Shown piece after piece: positions 49,353 through 59,388 of a stretch of DNA of 64,000 nt. Below the pieces are notes generated by a model. It did not search any database, was not told the origin of the DNA, and was given only the letters and a program-made list of their open reading frames with translations. Source of the DNA: Batkoa obscura (Eukaryota; Entomophthoromycota; Entomophthoromycetes; Entomophthorales; Batkoaceae); NCBI GenBank assembly GCA_030770535.1, contig JASVEC010000054.1:62001-126000 (forward strand). The letters are read 5' to 3'. Each line of letters opens with the position of its first letter. Within the stretch, counting starts at the first letter, position 1. Made by a program: the position numbers and the translations under genes.

Positions 49353-50302
49353 TAACCTATAAAATTTTATAAAGTAAATAAATGTGTCTTTTGGTTTTTT
49401 TAATTAAATGGTTTATATATTCCCCTATAAGCTTAAAAGCTTTAGTTTTAGTTTTATAAAAGACATTAATAAGCTTTAAGTTTATTAAATTAAAGTATTT
49501 TGAAATTTTAAAAATAATACAGCTATTAGTAATATATTATTGATGTATTTTTATAATAGACTTGAACTAAATTTTTTAAAGATATCTAAAGTTATTGATA
49601 TAATATACATGGGGTTGTCCGAATTGATTTCAGAATTTACTTAGAAATTAAGCCAAATTTTTAATTTTTAAAGTTGTATCTAATGTGATGGTTAAATTTA
49701 AAAAGCCTAAAATTAAATGTCTCTATTTAAAACTTATTTTAATTGTTTTCTTTTCTTAAATAGCTAATTTTCCTAACTATATATTTTATGTTAGTTCTGT
49801 TAGATATTTAACAGATATATAATATATAACTATATGATTATATAATTATATAAATACAGTTATTTGACTTTATTTTTTGTTGAAATAGAAATAAAATGCA
49901 AACTTTGATAACTAAACTTCGAAATCGAATTTTTGAAAATTTTAATACAATATAGGGAGGAGTACACAATATAAACATTGTAATTCATTTACATCAATTT
50001 TAAAAGCTACTTATAACAACCCAAGGTTTATGGAATTTTATAATAAAACAAAATGAAGAAAAGATATATTATCAAAGTTTACTATCGATAATAAACTTAA
50101 TCAAGTAATGTATAAAATTAGTGCTTTAAGGGAAACAGGAAACAAAAATCAGCAAGTAGCGTTATTATCAACTATAGCTTCAGTATATTCTTTTGATGAA
50201 TGTAAGAGTTTTGGGTTTAATATAAATAGAAATCAATATGATTATTCAAAAATAAGTAACAATAGTAATAAAATATCAACATTACAACCTATTATTAAAA
50301 AT

Positions 50303-50319
50303 ACAAAAATACATCCCCA
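50303..50319 (-). repeat. MITE end fragment in transposon A
   Basis: Only CAAAAATACATCCCCA remains, followed by TA. Compared with the copy at ~60,540-60,590, about 30 bp of transposon sequence is missing next to it, so the fragment looks like the scar of an insertion followed by deletion. Confidence 0.7.
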
Positions 50320-51024
50320 TATAATATTTACTAAATGATTCAACTATTTCATCAAGATTTAATTAAAAAAATAATGATAGTAAATATTCATCAGATAATA
50401 CATATATTAAATAAAAGTAGAAGAATGATTTGAAAGATAAAGCAGTAGCTAGGTCAATATTTTTTAAATATATACCAAGTAATTTTAAAAATCCAGCAAG
50501 AAAAACGGATCTATGTGTAATATATGTGTCCAGTATACAGTTAAAAAAAGTTATTCGAAAATAAAATAAATACAGCAATAAAAAACAAAGCAAAGATAGA
50601 AGAAATTTTCAACGAAGAAGAAAAATTATACAAATTACATAAATTATGTGTTGATACTCAAAAAAACACATTTAATGAAACTATTAAAAAATTAAATAAC
50701 AAAAGTTGTATAATAATTTTAGATTTTAAACAAAATATGGAAATGGGAACAAAAGACTAGAGATTCAATAAATCTAGATCATTATAATAAACAGGCTATA
50801 TCAGTCAGTATTAGGCTTTGGTGTTTTACATCTAAAAGATGATAAAACAATAGGCAAAGTTTACTTTGATTATTTATCTGAAATATTAAACCATGATTTA
50901 GCATATGCAGGAAATTGTTTAATCAATTTGATCTCTACAGAGCTTCTATTTAAAAAGTTTACAAAAATCAATATATGGGCAGATACAAGAAATCATTTTA
51001 GATCCCAAGAGTTTCTACACTATA

Positions 51025-51125
51025 TGGGGGTGTTTTTTTTGACTTCATTATTTTTTCCATTTTTTAAGCGCTATTTAAGTGGAAAATTTGTTAGTAAAAT
51101 TCTTAAACACAAAAATACATCCCCA
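51025..51125 (-). mobile_element. MITE inserted in transposon A, with confirmed TA duplication
   Basis: TGGGGGTGTTTTTTTTGAC to ACATCCCCA, 101 bp. The empty site is visible in copy F (59,829-59,846, read on the minus strand as CACTATATGTTTAAAG). The filled site reads CACTATA-[MITE]-TATGTTT, so exactly TA was duplicated. Confidence 0.96.
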
Positions 51126-52280
51126 TATGTTTAAAGAAATTCATAAAATAAATAGTAGTTTGAATGTTAATCTTAATTTTTTTGCTGAGCATCATGGAAA
51201 AAGTATAGTTGATGGACATCTTGGGAACCTTTCAAAATAGAAAAGTAGTTTTGAAGCGTTAGGTAAAATAGAAGATATCGATCAATTAATTTCAAGATTT
51301 GAGGCTTTTATTTGCGAGCATAATAAAATTAATAACTCGATTGTTAATAATGGGAAAACAGATATGGTTTTTAAAAAGTATAAAAGAAACAAAAATACAA
51401 AAAGAATAATAGAGATGCAGGGCATTAAGAAGTATTTACACTTTATTAAACATAGCAATAAACTACCTTGTTATCCAGTATCTGATACATCAAAAAAAAG
51501 CGATATAGTCCCAATTAGAGTTATAGAGTCTATAGAAAATAGAGAAACTAAAAGATCAATCCCAGCTTATCTTACCAAAATAACAGAGAATTTCAAAATT
51601 TCGATATTACTAAGCAAGTAAGTAGTTTGTTAAATGATAGAAATAGATTATTAAATGTTAAGATTACTTAAGTTATTGGTAGCTAAGTTAATAAATAGTC
51701 AAAGAACAAGTAATTGTAATAATATGTAAAAACTATTATTACTTGTATTATATAGGGATGGTTAATTATAGTTTTTGGGCCAACCACTCCCTCCCATACA
51801 GCTATTTATTAACTTGGCAATATATTAATAATGCTACTATAATATTAAAATAGTTTATTTATTTGATAATAAATCTACAATGTTGATTATGAAGCGGTTG
51901 ATAATAAACATTTCTCAATAAAGTTTTATAAGAATATGTATTTAAGATCTAGTAGAAATTCAGATAACTTACAGTATAAAATATAATGGAATGATTTAGA
52001 ACTGTGTTTGGGTACTTTTGTTTTAATAAAAGATGTGATTTTATAGAATTTTAAGCGAAGTTTTTAAAATACAAAATTTTTCAAAAATTGGATAAAATAA
52101 TGAAACTAATTCAGACAACCCCATATTCTTTTGATGAATGTAAGAGTTTTGGGTTTAATATAAATAGAAATCAATATGATTATTCAAAAATAAGTAACAA
52201 TAGTAATAAAATATCAACGTTACAACCTATTTATTGAAAATGTAAGAAAAATTAAAGATGAACAAATTGAGACTATTGTA

Positions 52281-52383
52281 TGAGGGATGTATTTTTGTAT
52301 TTGAGAATTTTACTAACAATTTTTCCACTCAAATAGTGCATAAAAAATGGAAAAAGTAACGAAGACAAAAAAATACATCCCCA
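52281..52383 (+). mobile_element. MITE inserted in transposon B
   Basis: TGAGGGATGTATTTTTGTAT to TACATCCCCA with TA on each side. Transposon sequence is missing around it compared with copy A, so a deletion accompanied or followed insertion. Confidence 0.9.
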
Positions 52384-52713
52384 TATCAATCAATCAATTT
52401 CAGGGTTTGAGACTTTTATTTGTGAACATAAAATCAATAAATCAACTGTTAATAATGTGAAAATAGATATGGTTTTTAAAAAGTATGAAAGAAACAAAAA
52501 TACAAAAAGGATAATAGAAATACAAAGCATTAAAGAAGTGTTTACATTTTATTAAACATAGCAATAAACTACCTTGTTATCCAGTATCTGATACATCAAA
52601 AAAAAGCGATATAGCTCCAATTAGAGTTATAAAGTCTGTAGAAAATAGAGAAATTAAAAGATCAATCTCAGCTTATCTTACCAAAATAACAGAGAATTTC
52701 AAAATTTCAATAT

Positions 52714-53142
52714 TGTGAAATATCGCTTTGCCAGTCCCATGGTTAATTATAGCATAACAATTGCCTAAGCTGTTGTGTTCTTGAATTCAGAGAAAATTAA
52801 TCCCATGTTCTTATTTTGATTTGTTATGAGAATTTCTATCTTCGTCTCAAAGAATATTCTCCCCTCGTTTTGATATTTATACTTATCGGAGTATAAAAGA
52901 GATTCATTCCCTGATATCTCGAACATTTAATAAAGCCACTAAGTTTTCTTGATAGTATTTTATGTAGATTTTACGTTAGTATTGTCTATTCTATTTGTCT
53001 TATATAGCTTGTGACCTATTACGTGCTATTCCTCATAATCCAAGTCTACCTTAGTCACATAAACTAAGACCTTTCGACTTATAGTGTAGTCAACCCAGCA
53101 ATAGCTATTCTTGACTCCAAACCCTGAGTACCAGATTTCACA
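52714..53142 (+). mobile_element. Solo LTR-like unit, second copy, nested in transposon B
   Basis: About 429 bp from TGTGAAATATCGC to CCAGATTTCACA, the same family as 21,437-21,898. It interrupts the transposase relic where other copies read TTTCAATATTTACTAA. The flanks repeat ATAT on both sides, so the target duplication is 4-5 bp. TATA-like and polyadenylation-like sites are in the same order as in the first copy. It is a retrotransposon fossil and younger than transposon copy B. Confidence 0.78.
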
Positions 53143-53669
53143 ATATTTACTAAACAAGCAAGTAGTTTGTTAAATGATAGAAATAGATTGTTAAATGTTA
53201 AGATTACTTAAGTTATTGGTAGCTAGGTTAATAAATAGTCAAAGAACAAGTAATTGTAATGATAAGTAAAAACTATTATTATATTACTTGTATTATATAA
53301 GGATGGTCAATTATAGCTTTGGGGCTAACCACTCCCTCCCATACAGCTATTTATTAACTTGGCAATATATTAATAATGTAACTATAATATTAAAATAGTT
53401 TATTTATTTGATAACAAATCTACAATGTTGATTATGAAGCGGTTGATAATAAACATTTCTCAATAAAGTTTTATAAGAATATGTATTTAAGATCCACTAG
53501 AAATGCAACTAACTTACGGGATAAACTATAATAGAATGATTCAGAACTATGTCCAGGTACTTTTGTTTTAATAAAAAAGCTGGTTTTATAGATTTTTAAA
53601 CGAGGTTTTTAAAATATCAAAACATTTAAAAATTGGATAAAATAATGAAACTAATACGGACAACCCCCA

Positions 53670-54112
53670 TATCTTTTCTTTGTTTCTTTTTATTATAAAA
53701 TTCCACAAACCCTAGGTTGTTGTAAGAGCTCTTAAGATTGGTTTGAATGAATTACAATGTTTATACTGTGTATTCCTCCCTATATTGTATTAAAATTTTC
53801 AAAAATTCGATTTCGAAGTTTAATTGTGAAAGTGCATTTTATTTTTATTTCAACAAAAAATAAAGTCAAATAACTCTATTTATATAATTATATAGTTATG
53901 TATTATACATTTATTAATATTTGACAGAAATAACATAAAACATATAAGCAGGAAAATTAGTTATTTAAGAAAAGGAAACAATTAAAATAAGTTTTAAATA
54001 GAGACATTTAATTTTAGGCTTTTCAGATTTAGCCGTCACATTGACACAACTTTAAAAATTAAAATTTGGATTAACTTCTAAGCAATTCTGAAATCAATTT
54101 GGACAACTCTAT
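53670..54112 (-). mobile_element. DNA transposon copy C, 5' part, inverted
   Basis: The reverse complement of the transposon's first ~440 bp, including the start of the transposase (matching 59,220-59,385 in copy E). It ends in GGACAACTCTA at the outer tip. Copy B's right end abuts it at TA (CCCCCA-TATCTTTTC), as if B had inserted into C. The remainder of C is absent. Confidence 0.82.
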
Positions 54113-54158
54113 CTCTTTTACCTTATTTATGTTAAATAGTTAATAAACATATAGTATA

Positions 54159-54253
54159 TGGGGATCCATTTTTATGTTTAAGAACTTTATCAATAATCTT
54201 TCTACTTAATGGCGCTTAAAAATAGAAAAGTAATGATCAAAAAAACATCCCTA
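54159..54253 (+). mobile_element. MITE copy at the left edge of transposon D
   Basis: TGGGGATCCATTTTTATG to AACATCCCTA, TA on both sides, inserted at the TA of a GATAGTAAATATTC-like transposon site. Confidence 0.87.
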
Positions 54254-55624
54254 TATATAGTAAATATTCTAATGATCTAAAAGATAAAGCAGTAGCTAAG
54301 TCAACATTTTTTAAATATATACCAAGTAATTTTAAAAATGCAACAAGAAAAACGGATCTATGTAATATATGTACCCAGTATACAGTTAAAAAAAGTTATT
54401 CGAAAATAAAATAAATACAGCAATAAAAAACAAAGCAGAGATAGAAGAAATTTTCAACGAAGAAGAAAAATTATACAAATTACATAAATTATGTGTTGAT
54501 ACTCAAAAAAACACATTTAATGAAACTATTAAAAAATCAAATAACAAAAGTTGTATAATAATTTTAAATTTTAAACAAAATATGGAAATAGGAACAAGAC
54601 CAGATTCAATAAATCTAGATCATTATAATAAACAAGCTATATCAGTATTAGATTTTGGTGTATTATATTTAAAAGATGATAAAACAATAGGCAAAGTTTA
54701 CTTTGATTATTCATCTGAAATATTGAATCATGATTCAGCATATGGGGATGTTTTTTTTGGCTTCATTACTTTTTCTACCTTTTAAGCGCTATTTGAGTGG
54801 AAAAATTGCGAGTAAAATTCTTAAATACAAAAACACATCCCCATATGCAGGAGATTGTTTAATCAATTTAATCTCTACAGAGCTTCTATTTAAAGTTTAC
54901 AAAAATCAATATATGGGCAGATACAGGAAATCATTTTATATCCCAAGAGTTTCTACATTATAAAATTAATAACTCGACTGTTAATAATGGGAAAACAGAT
55001 ATAATTTTTAAAAAGTATAAAAGAAACAAAAATACAAAAAGAATAATAGAGATGCAGGGCATTAAGAAGTATTTACACTTTATTAAACATAGCAATAAAC
55101 TACCTTGTTATCCAGTATCTGATACATCAAAAAAAAGCGATATAGTCCCAATTAGAGTTATAGAGTCTATAGAAAATAGAGAAACTAAAAGATCAATCCC
55201 AGCTTATCTTACCAAAATAACAGAGAATTTCAAAATTTCGATATTACTAAGCAAGTAAGTAGTTTGTTAAATGATAGAAATAGATTGTTAAATGTTAAGA
55301 TTACTTAAGTTATTGGTAGCTAAGTTAATAAATAGTCAAAGAACAAGTAATTGTAATGATAAGTAAAAACTATTATTATATTACTTGTATTATATAAGGA
55401 TGGTCAATTATAGCTTTGGGGCTAACCACTCCCTCCCATACAGCTATTTATTAACTTGGCAATATATTAATAATGCTACTATAATATTAAAATAGTTTAT
55501 TTATTTGATAATAAATCTACAATGTTGATTATGAAGCGGTTGATAATAAACATTTCTCAATAAAGTTTTATAAGAACATGTATCTAAGATCCAGTAGAAA
55601 TTCAACTAATTCAGATAACCCCCA
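54254..55624 (+). mobile_element. DNA transposon copy D, 5'-truncated, with nested MITE
   Basis: Covers the middle and end of the transposase. The longest clean pieces are around DFGVLYLKDDKTIGKVYFDY (54,582-54,785) and MQGIKKYLHFIKHSNKLPCY onward to ISILLSK (55,052-55,258). A deletion relative to copies A and F removes the segment with the HGKS motif (junction near 54,960). The right terminus is GATAACCCCCA, then TA. It is broken at several points. Confidence 0.83.
54743..54843 (-). mobile_element. MITE inserted in transposon D, with confirmed TA duplication
   Basis: TGGGGATGTTTTTTTTGGC to ACATCCCCA, 101 bp. The empty site in copies A (50,898) and F reads GCATATGCAGGA. The filled site is GCATA-[MITE]-TATGCAGG, a TA duplication. 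Confidence 0.96.
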
Positions 55625-55700
55625 TATAATTACAAAAATTAGTTATTTAAGAAGAGGAAATAATTAAAATAAGTTTTAAATATAAAAATACGTTATCATA

Positions 55701-55798
55701 CGGGGACGTTTTTTTTCGTCACCTTTTTGATCTTTTAAGTGCTATTTGAGTGAAAAAATTGTTAGTAAGATTCTTAAACACAATAATACATTCTCATA
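55701..55798 (-). mobile_element. MITE copy
   Basis: CGGGGACGTTTTTTTTCG to TACATTCTCA, TA on both sides. It has lost a few bases in the TTCATTAC region. Confidence 0.83.
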
Positions 55799-55936
55799 TA
55801 TTAGTTTTTGTAGGCTTTTCAAATGCTAAATCAATGAACAGTTTCTTGGATGTATAAATGTATAAATTAGTTTCACAATTTATCTAAAAATTAATCCAAA
55901 TATCAAAGCCCTTTAAATTCATAAGTCTTTAATACA

Positions 55937-56032
55937 TGAGAATGTATTATTGTGTTTAAGAATCTTACTAACAATTTTTTCACTCAAATAGCACTTAAAA
56001 GATCAAAAAGGTGACGAAAAAAAATGTCCCCG
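55937..56032 (+). mobile_element. MITE copy
   Basis: TGAGAATGTATTATTGTG to AATGTCCCCG, TA at the right flank. About 140 bp from the previous copy in the opposite orientation; the pair share unusual changes (GACG/GTGACG), so they form a near-palindromic duplicate pair. Confidence 0.8.
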
Positions 56033-56067
56033 TATGGATAGATACAGGAAATCATTTTAAGTCTTTA

Positions 56068-56163
56068 AAGTTTTTTTTGCTTCATTACTTTTTACATCTT
56101 TTGGAGCACTATTTAAGTGGAAAAATTGTTAATAAAATTCTTAAATACAAAAATACATCCCCA
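56068..56163 (-). mobile_element. MITE copy, left tip degraded
   Basis: TTTTTTTTGCTTCATTAC core to ACATCCCCA, TA at the right. The left tip merges into transposon-derived sequence, so the start is approximate. Confidence 0.78.
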
Positions 56164-56326
56164 TATATTTATAAAGTAAATAGTAGTTTAATTTTTTTTT
56201 GCTAAGCATTATAAAAGAAATATAGCTGATAGATGTCTTAAAAAAAATTTATAATAGAAAAGTAGCTTTAGGCATTGAGTAAAATAAAGAACATCTACTG
56301 TATATCATTATTCTACTTTTAGTATA

Positions 56327-56430
56327 TGGGGATGTATTTTTATGTTTAAGAATTTTATTAACAAATTTTTCGCTCAAATAGAAGCGCTTAAAAAATCGAA
56401 AAAATAATGAAGTCAAAAAAAACACTCCCA
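56327..56430 (+). mobile_element. MITE copy
   Basis: TGGGGATGTATTTTTATG to ACACTCCCA, TA on both sides. Confidence 0.9.
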
Positions 56431-56649
56431 TAATTAATAACCCGATTGTTGATAAAAAAACAGATATAATTTTTAAAAAGTATAAAAAACTTTTACGTTC
56501 TATTAAATATAATAACAAACAAAATAATATAACTTTAATTGCTATAAAATTTGTAAAAAACAAAAAGATCAATATTAGTTTATCCTACAAAAACAATAGA
56601 AAATTCAAAAGCTTCAATATTTACTAAGCAGCCCGAGTAGTTTATTAAA

Positions 56650-56752
56650 TGGGGACGTTCTTTTTGGTTTCATCACCTTTTCCATTTTTTAAGTGCTATT
56701 TGAGCGAAAAATTCGTTAGTAAAATAAATCCTTACACAAAAATATATTCCCA
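56650..56752 (-). mobile_element. MITE copy
   Basis: TGGGGACGTTCTTTTTGG to ATATTCCCA. The core TTTCATCACCTTTTCC is present. The flanks are AA on both sides rather than TA. Confidence 0.83.
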
Positions 56753-57360
56753 AATGATAAGAATTAATTCTTAAACATCAACATTATTTAACTTAGTAAT
56801 GGCTAAGTTAACAGATAATTATAATAATAAATAAAAGACAATCCCTCCCTTTGACGAGGCTCTATCTTGGTAATATATTAATATTGTTACTATAATATTA
56901 AATTTAAAACTATGTAAGGTAATTTTGTTTTAATAAAAAGTTATTTTTAGAATTTTAAGTCAAAGATTTTAAAATTTAAAATTGTTACTTAGTTTTTTAA
57001 TAGTAATTTTATTAAAGATTTCCTTATTTTTATTTTGTTTCTAAATAACTTTTTTCTAACGCATAATACTGGGCATATATATTATGTAAATCTGTTTTTG
57101 TTATTACATTTTTAAAATTATTATATATATGTTTTTTAAATATTAACTTGACTACTGCTTTATTTTAAATCATTAAAATATTATTATCATTAGAAAATTC
57201 TATAAACTAGGAGGTTATTATAAATAGTTATTGAAATTAATACAAATGACTTGTAATGTCAAAATTTTAAAAATTATTTAACTTAAAGCTTAATCCATAA
57301 ATGCTTGCATTTTATATTTATTTAATAAAAAATAAAGTTAAGCAATTATATGTTTTTGTG

Positions 57361-57468
57361 TAGGGATGTTTTTTTGGGTTGATTGCTTTATTTATCTTTC
57401 AAGGGAGCCGCTATTTGAGCGGAAAGGTTGTTGTTAGTAAAACTCCCAAGTGTAAAAATACATCCTCG
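57361..57468 (-). mobile_element. MITE copy, longer variant
   Basis: TAGGGATGTTTTTTTGGG to ACATCCTCG. It carries a short insertion (AAGGGAGCCGCTATTTGAGC) relative to the family core. Confidence 0.8.
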
Positions 57469-57607
57469 TATATTTGATTTTTCTAAACTTTATTATGCCA
57501 ATTATTTTTTTATAAAATTAATAAGGAACTAATATAACAATCATCTCAATATTTTATTACACTTATATTTTAAACTATAATTTAATGGTTATTGGGACTA
57601 TCAAAAC

Positions 57608-57685
57608 CCCTTAATAACGATTTTTCCGCTCAAATAGCCCCCTCCTTAAAAGATAAAAAGGTAATGAAGCCAAAAAAAACACTCA
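57608..57685 (+). mobile_element. MITE copy, 5'-truncated
   Basis: Starts within AACGATTTTTCCGCTC and runs to AAACACTCA followed by TA. The left third is missing. Confidence 0.72.
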
Positions 57686-58062
57686 TATATAGTTGTAAAA
57701 TCTTAAAGACAAACAAAAAGTACAAAATCATAAATCCATAAATCAGTGTGTAATAATAATAATAAAATAATTTTAACACAAAAATTAAATAAAGATAAAG
57801 CTGCTAGTCTTGGTTCTAGGTTTGACTTCTCTAACTACTTTAATAACCTCATTTTAATCCAATTCTAGACTGCTTTAACTTTAAATTAAGTTTTGTCTAG
57901 TTATAATATTAATTTTGATCTTTTAGCTAAAAAGCGTATAGTATTACAAGGTATAAAATAAAAGGCTAATTTTTGCATTTTATCTTTGTAAAAATTAACA
58001 CATATATGTAAATCTACTAATTTTATAGAATTTTATGTATGACCTAAAAACACAAATTACAA

Positions 58063-58153
58063 TATAAGAATGTATCTTTAGCTTCATCATTTTTCTATTT
58101 TTTAGGCACTATTATTTAAGCAAAAAAACTGCTAAACAAAAAAATACGTCTTT
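58063..58153 (-). mobile_element. Decayed MITE copy
   Basis: AAGAATGTATCTTTAGCTTC to AAATACGTCTTTT, TTCATCATTTTTCTATTTTT core. The tips are diverged and the boundaries approximate. Confidence 0.62.
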
Positions 58154-58247
58154 TATAACTTTAACTAATATTATAAACTTTAATTTATAAAAATAGTTAT
58201 CTATTAAGTGATGTTTGACTTATAAGTTATAAAATTTTTACAAGAAA

Positions 58248-58345
58248 CGGGAGCGTTTTTTTTTGACCATTATTTTTTCCATTTTTTAAGTGCTATTGAG
58301 CAAAAAATTTGTTAATAAAATTCTTAAACACAAAAATACATCCCA
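58248..58345 (-). mobile_element. MITE copy
   Basis: CGGGAGCGTTTTTTTTTG to ATACATCCCA, followed by TCCATCCCCCCC. The left flank is diverged. Confidence 0.78.
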
Positions 58346-58937
58346 TCCATCCCCCCCTTTATATTATCTTAAATAAAACTAAAAAGTTTTGGAAGTCAAA
58401 ACGTGATACAAAAAGAATTACGTTAATTTTTTAACTTGCTATTGAATATTTCACTTATTTAGTCCGAATACAAAAATGTAAAGATAAAGATTGGATTTTA
58501 TAAAAAATCAATAAATAAAGTTACTTTACTTTGACTTTTTTGTATAATATCAATACTTACACTAAATAATCAAGGTACGTAAAATAATTGTTTTTTATTG
58601 ATGATGCAACAAAAGTATTCTAAAAACTTCTAATAAAAACTACCATTTTAAGGTCAAAAAAAATAGTTGATTTATAACCAAGTTTTATAAGTTTAGATTT
58701 AAAAATAAAACGGCATTTACAGTGTATAGCTTTTTATAAAATTAAACAAAAAATCGCTGCTATGTTATTCAGTTGGCACTTAATTTAGTACAAAATTTTA
58801 ATAAAATAGTAGACTATTTTTGGGATATAAAAAGCAGCTTTACACAGAGAAAAAGTCATATAAAACTGTCAATAATATTTAAAAGTAGTTTAACTTTATT
58901 TTATTAAAATTTATAATAAATTTATAATAAAAACATA

Positions 58938-59388
58938 TAGAGTTGTCCAAATTGATTTCGGAATTGCTTAGAAGTTAATCCAAATTTTAATTTTTAAAGT
59001 TGTGTCAATGTGACGGCTAAATCTGAAAAGCCTAAAATTAAATGTCTCTATTTAAAACTTATTTTAATTGTTTCCTTTTCTTAAATAACTAATTTTCCTG
59101 CTTATATGTTTTATGTTATTTCTGTCAAATATTAATAAATGTATAATACATAACTATATAATTATATAAATAGAGTTATTTGACTTTATTTTTTGTTGAA
59201 ATAAAAATAAAATGCACTTTCACAATTAAACTTCGAAATCGAATTTTTGAAAATTTTAATACAATATAGGGAGGAATACACAGTATAAACATTGTAATTC
59301 ATTCAAACCAATCTTAAGAGCTCTTACAACAACCTAGGGTTTGTGGAATTTTATAATAAAACGAAACAAAGAAAAGATATATCTTCGT
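58938..59388 (+). mobile_element. DNA transposon copy E, 5' end only (left arm of a fold-back with copy F)
   Basis: Left tip TAGAGTTGTCCAAATTGATT preceded by TA. It then follows the transposon 5' end to the beginning of the transposase (about 450 bp) and stops at GATATATCTTCG, where the sequence switches directly to the opposite strand (copy F). Confidence 0.85.

Larger units (their letters stand above)
48615..49609. other. Intergenic region between the F-box gene and the transposon cluster
   Basis: Contains one MITE (49,016-49,113) and a (TTTTTA)n repeat (49,322-49,352). Otherwise AT-rich with no gene. Confidence 0.45.
49610..52124 (+). mobile_element. DNA transposon copy A (TA-target, ~2.5 kb, both ends present, inactive)
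   Basis: The left end is TGGGGTTGTCCGAATTGATT. The right end reads, on the other strand, TGGGGTTGTCTGAATTAGTT, so there is an imperfect inverted repeat of ~20 bp. The right flank is TA; the left flank is CA. The transposase runs from about ATG 49,896 to a stop at 51,619 and would be ~540 aa, but it carries several frame breaks and internal stops, plus a MITE at 51,025-51,125. Recognisable parts are an N-terminal helical region, a CxxC segment, DFKQNMEI, WADTRNHFRSQEF and FFAEHHGKSIVDGH. The last three are candidate positions for a DDE/D catalytic triad. I cannot place it in a named superfamily. Confidence 0.85.
52125..53669 (+). mobile_element. DNA transposon copy B, 3' part, with nested MITE and LTR
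   Basis: Begins with TATTCTTTTGATGAATGTAA, the middle of the transposase, directly after the right end of copy A, so A's right end lies at a TA of B. It continues through KKYERNKNTKR-like and AISAYLTKITE-like coding relics to a terminus GGACAACCCCCA at 53,669. The 5' half and an internal block are missing. Nested inside are a MITE (52,281-52,383) and an LTR-like unit (52,714-53,142). Confidence 0.83.
55625..58937. other. Repeat graveyard: MITEs and short transposon scraps
   Basis: Apart from the MITEs listed below it holds small pieces of the 2.5 kb element. These are ATAGATACAGGAAATCATTT near 56,039, transposase-end-like text near 56,440-56,650, and a heavily decayed reverse fragment at about 57,025-57,190 matching the CxxC region. 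No host gene is seen. The stretch at 57,775-57,960 has some protein-like text in one frame (NKDKAASLGSRFDFSNYFN) that I cannot identify. Confidence 0.55.

Noticed and set aside
51025-51134. A conserved ~35-codon open frame (GVFFLTSLFFPFFKRYL...) found in many minus-oriented MITE copies, sometimes fused to transposase codons
   Set aside because: The frame is a by-product of the AT-rich MITE sequence, has no own start in most copies and is broken in others. There is no sign of selection for a peptide.
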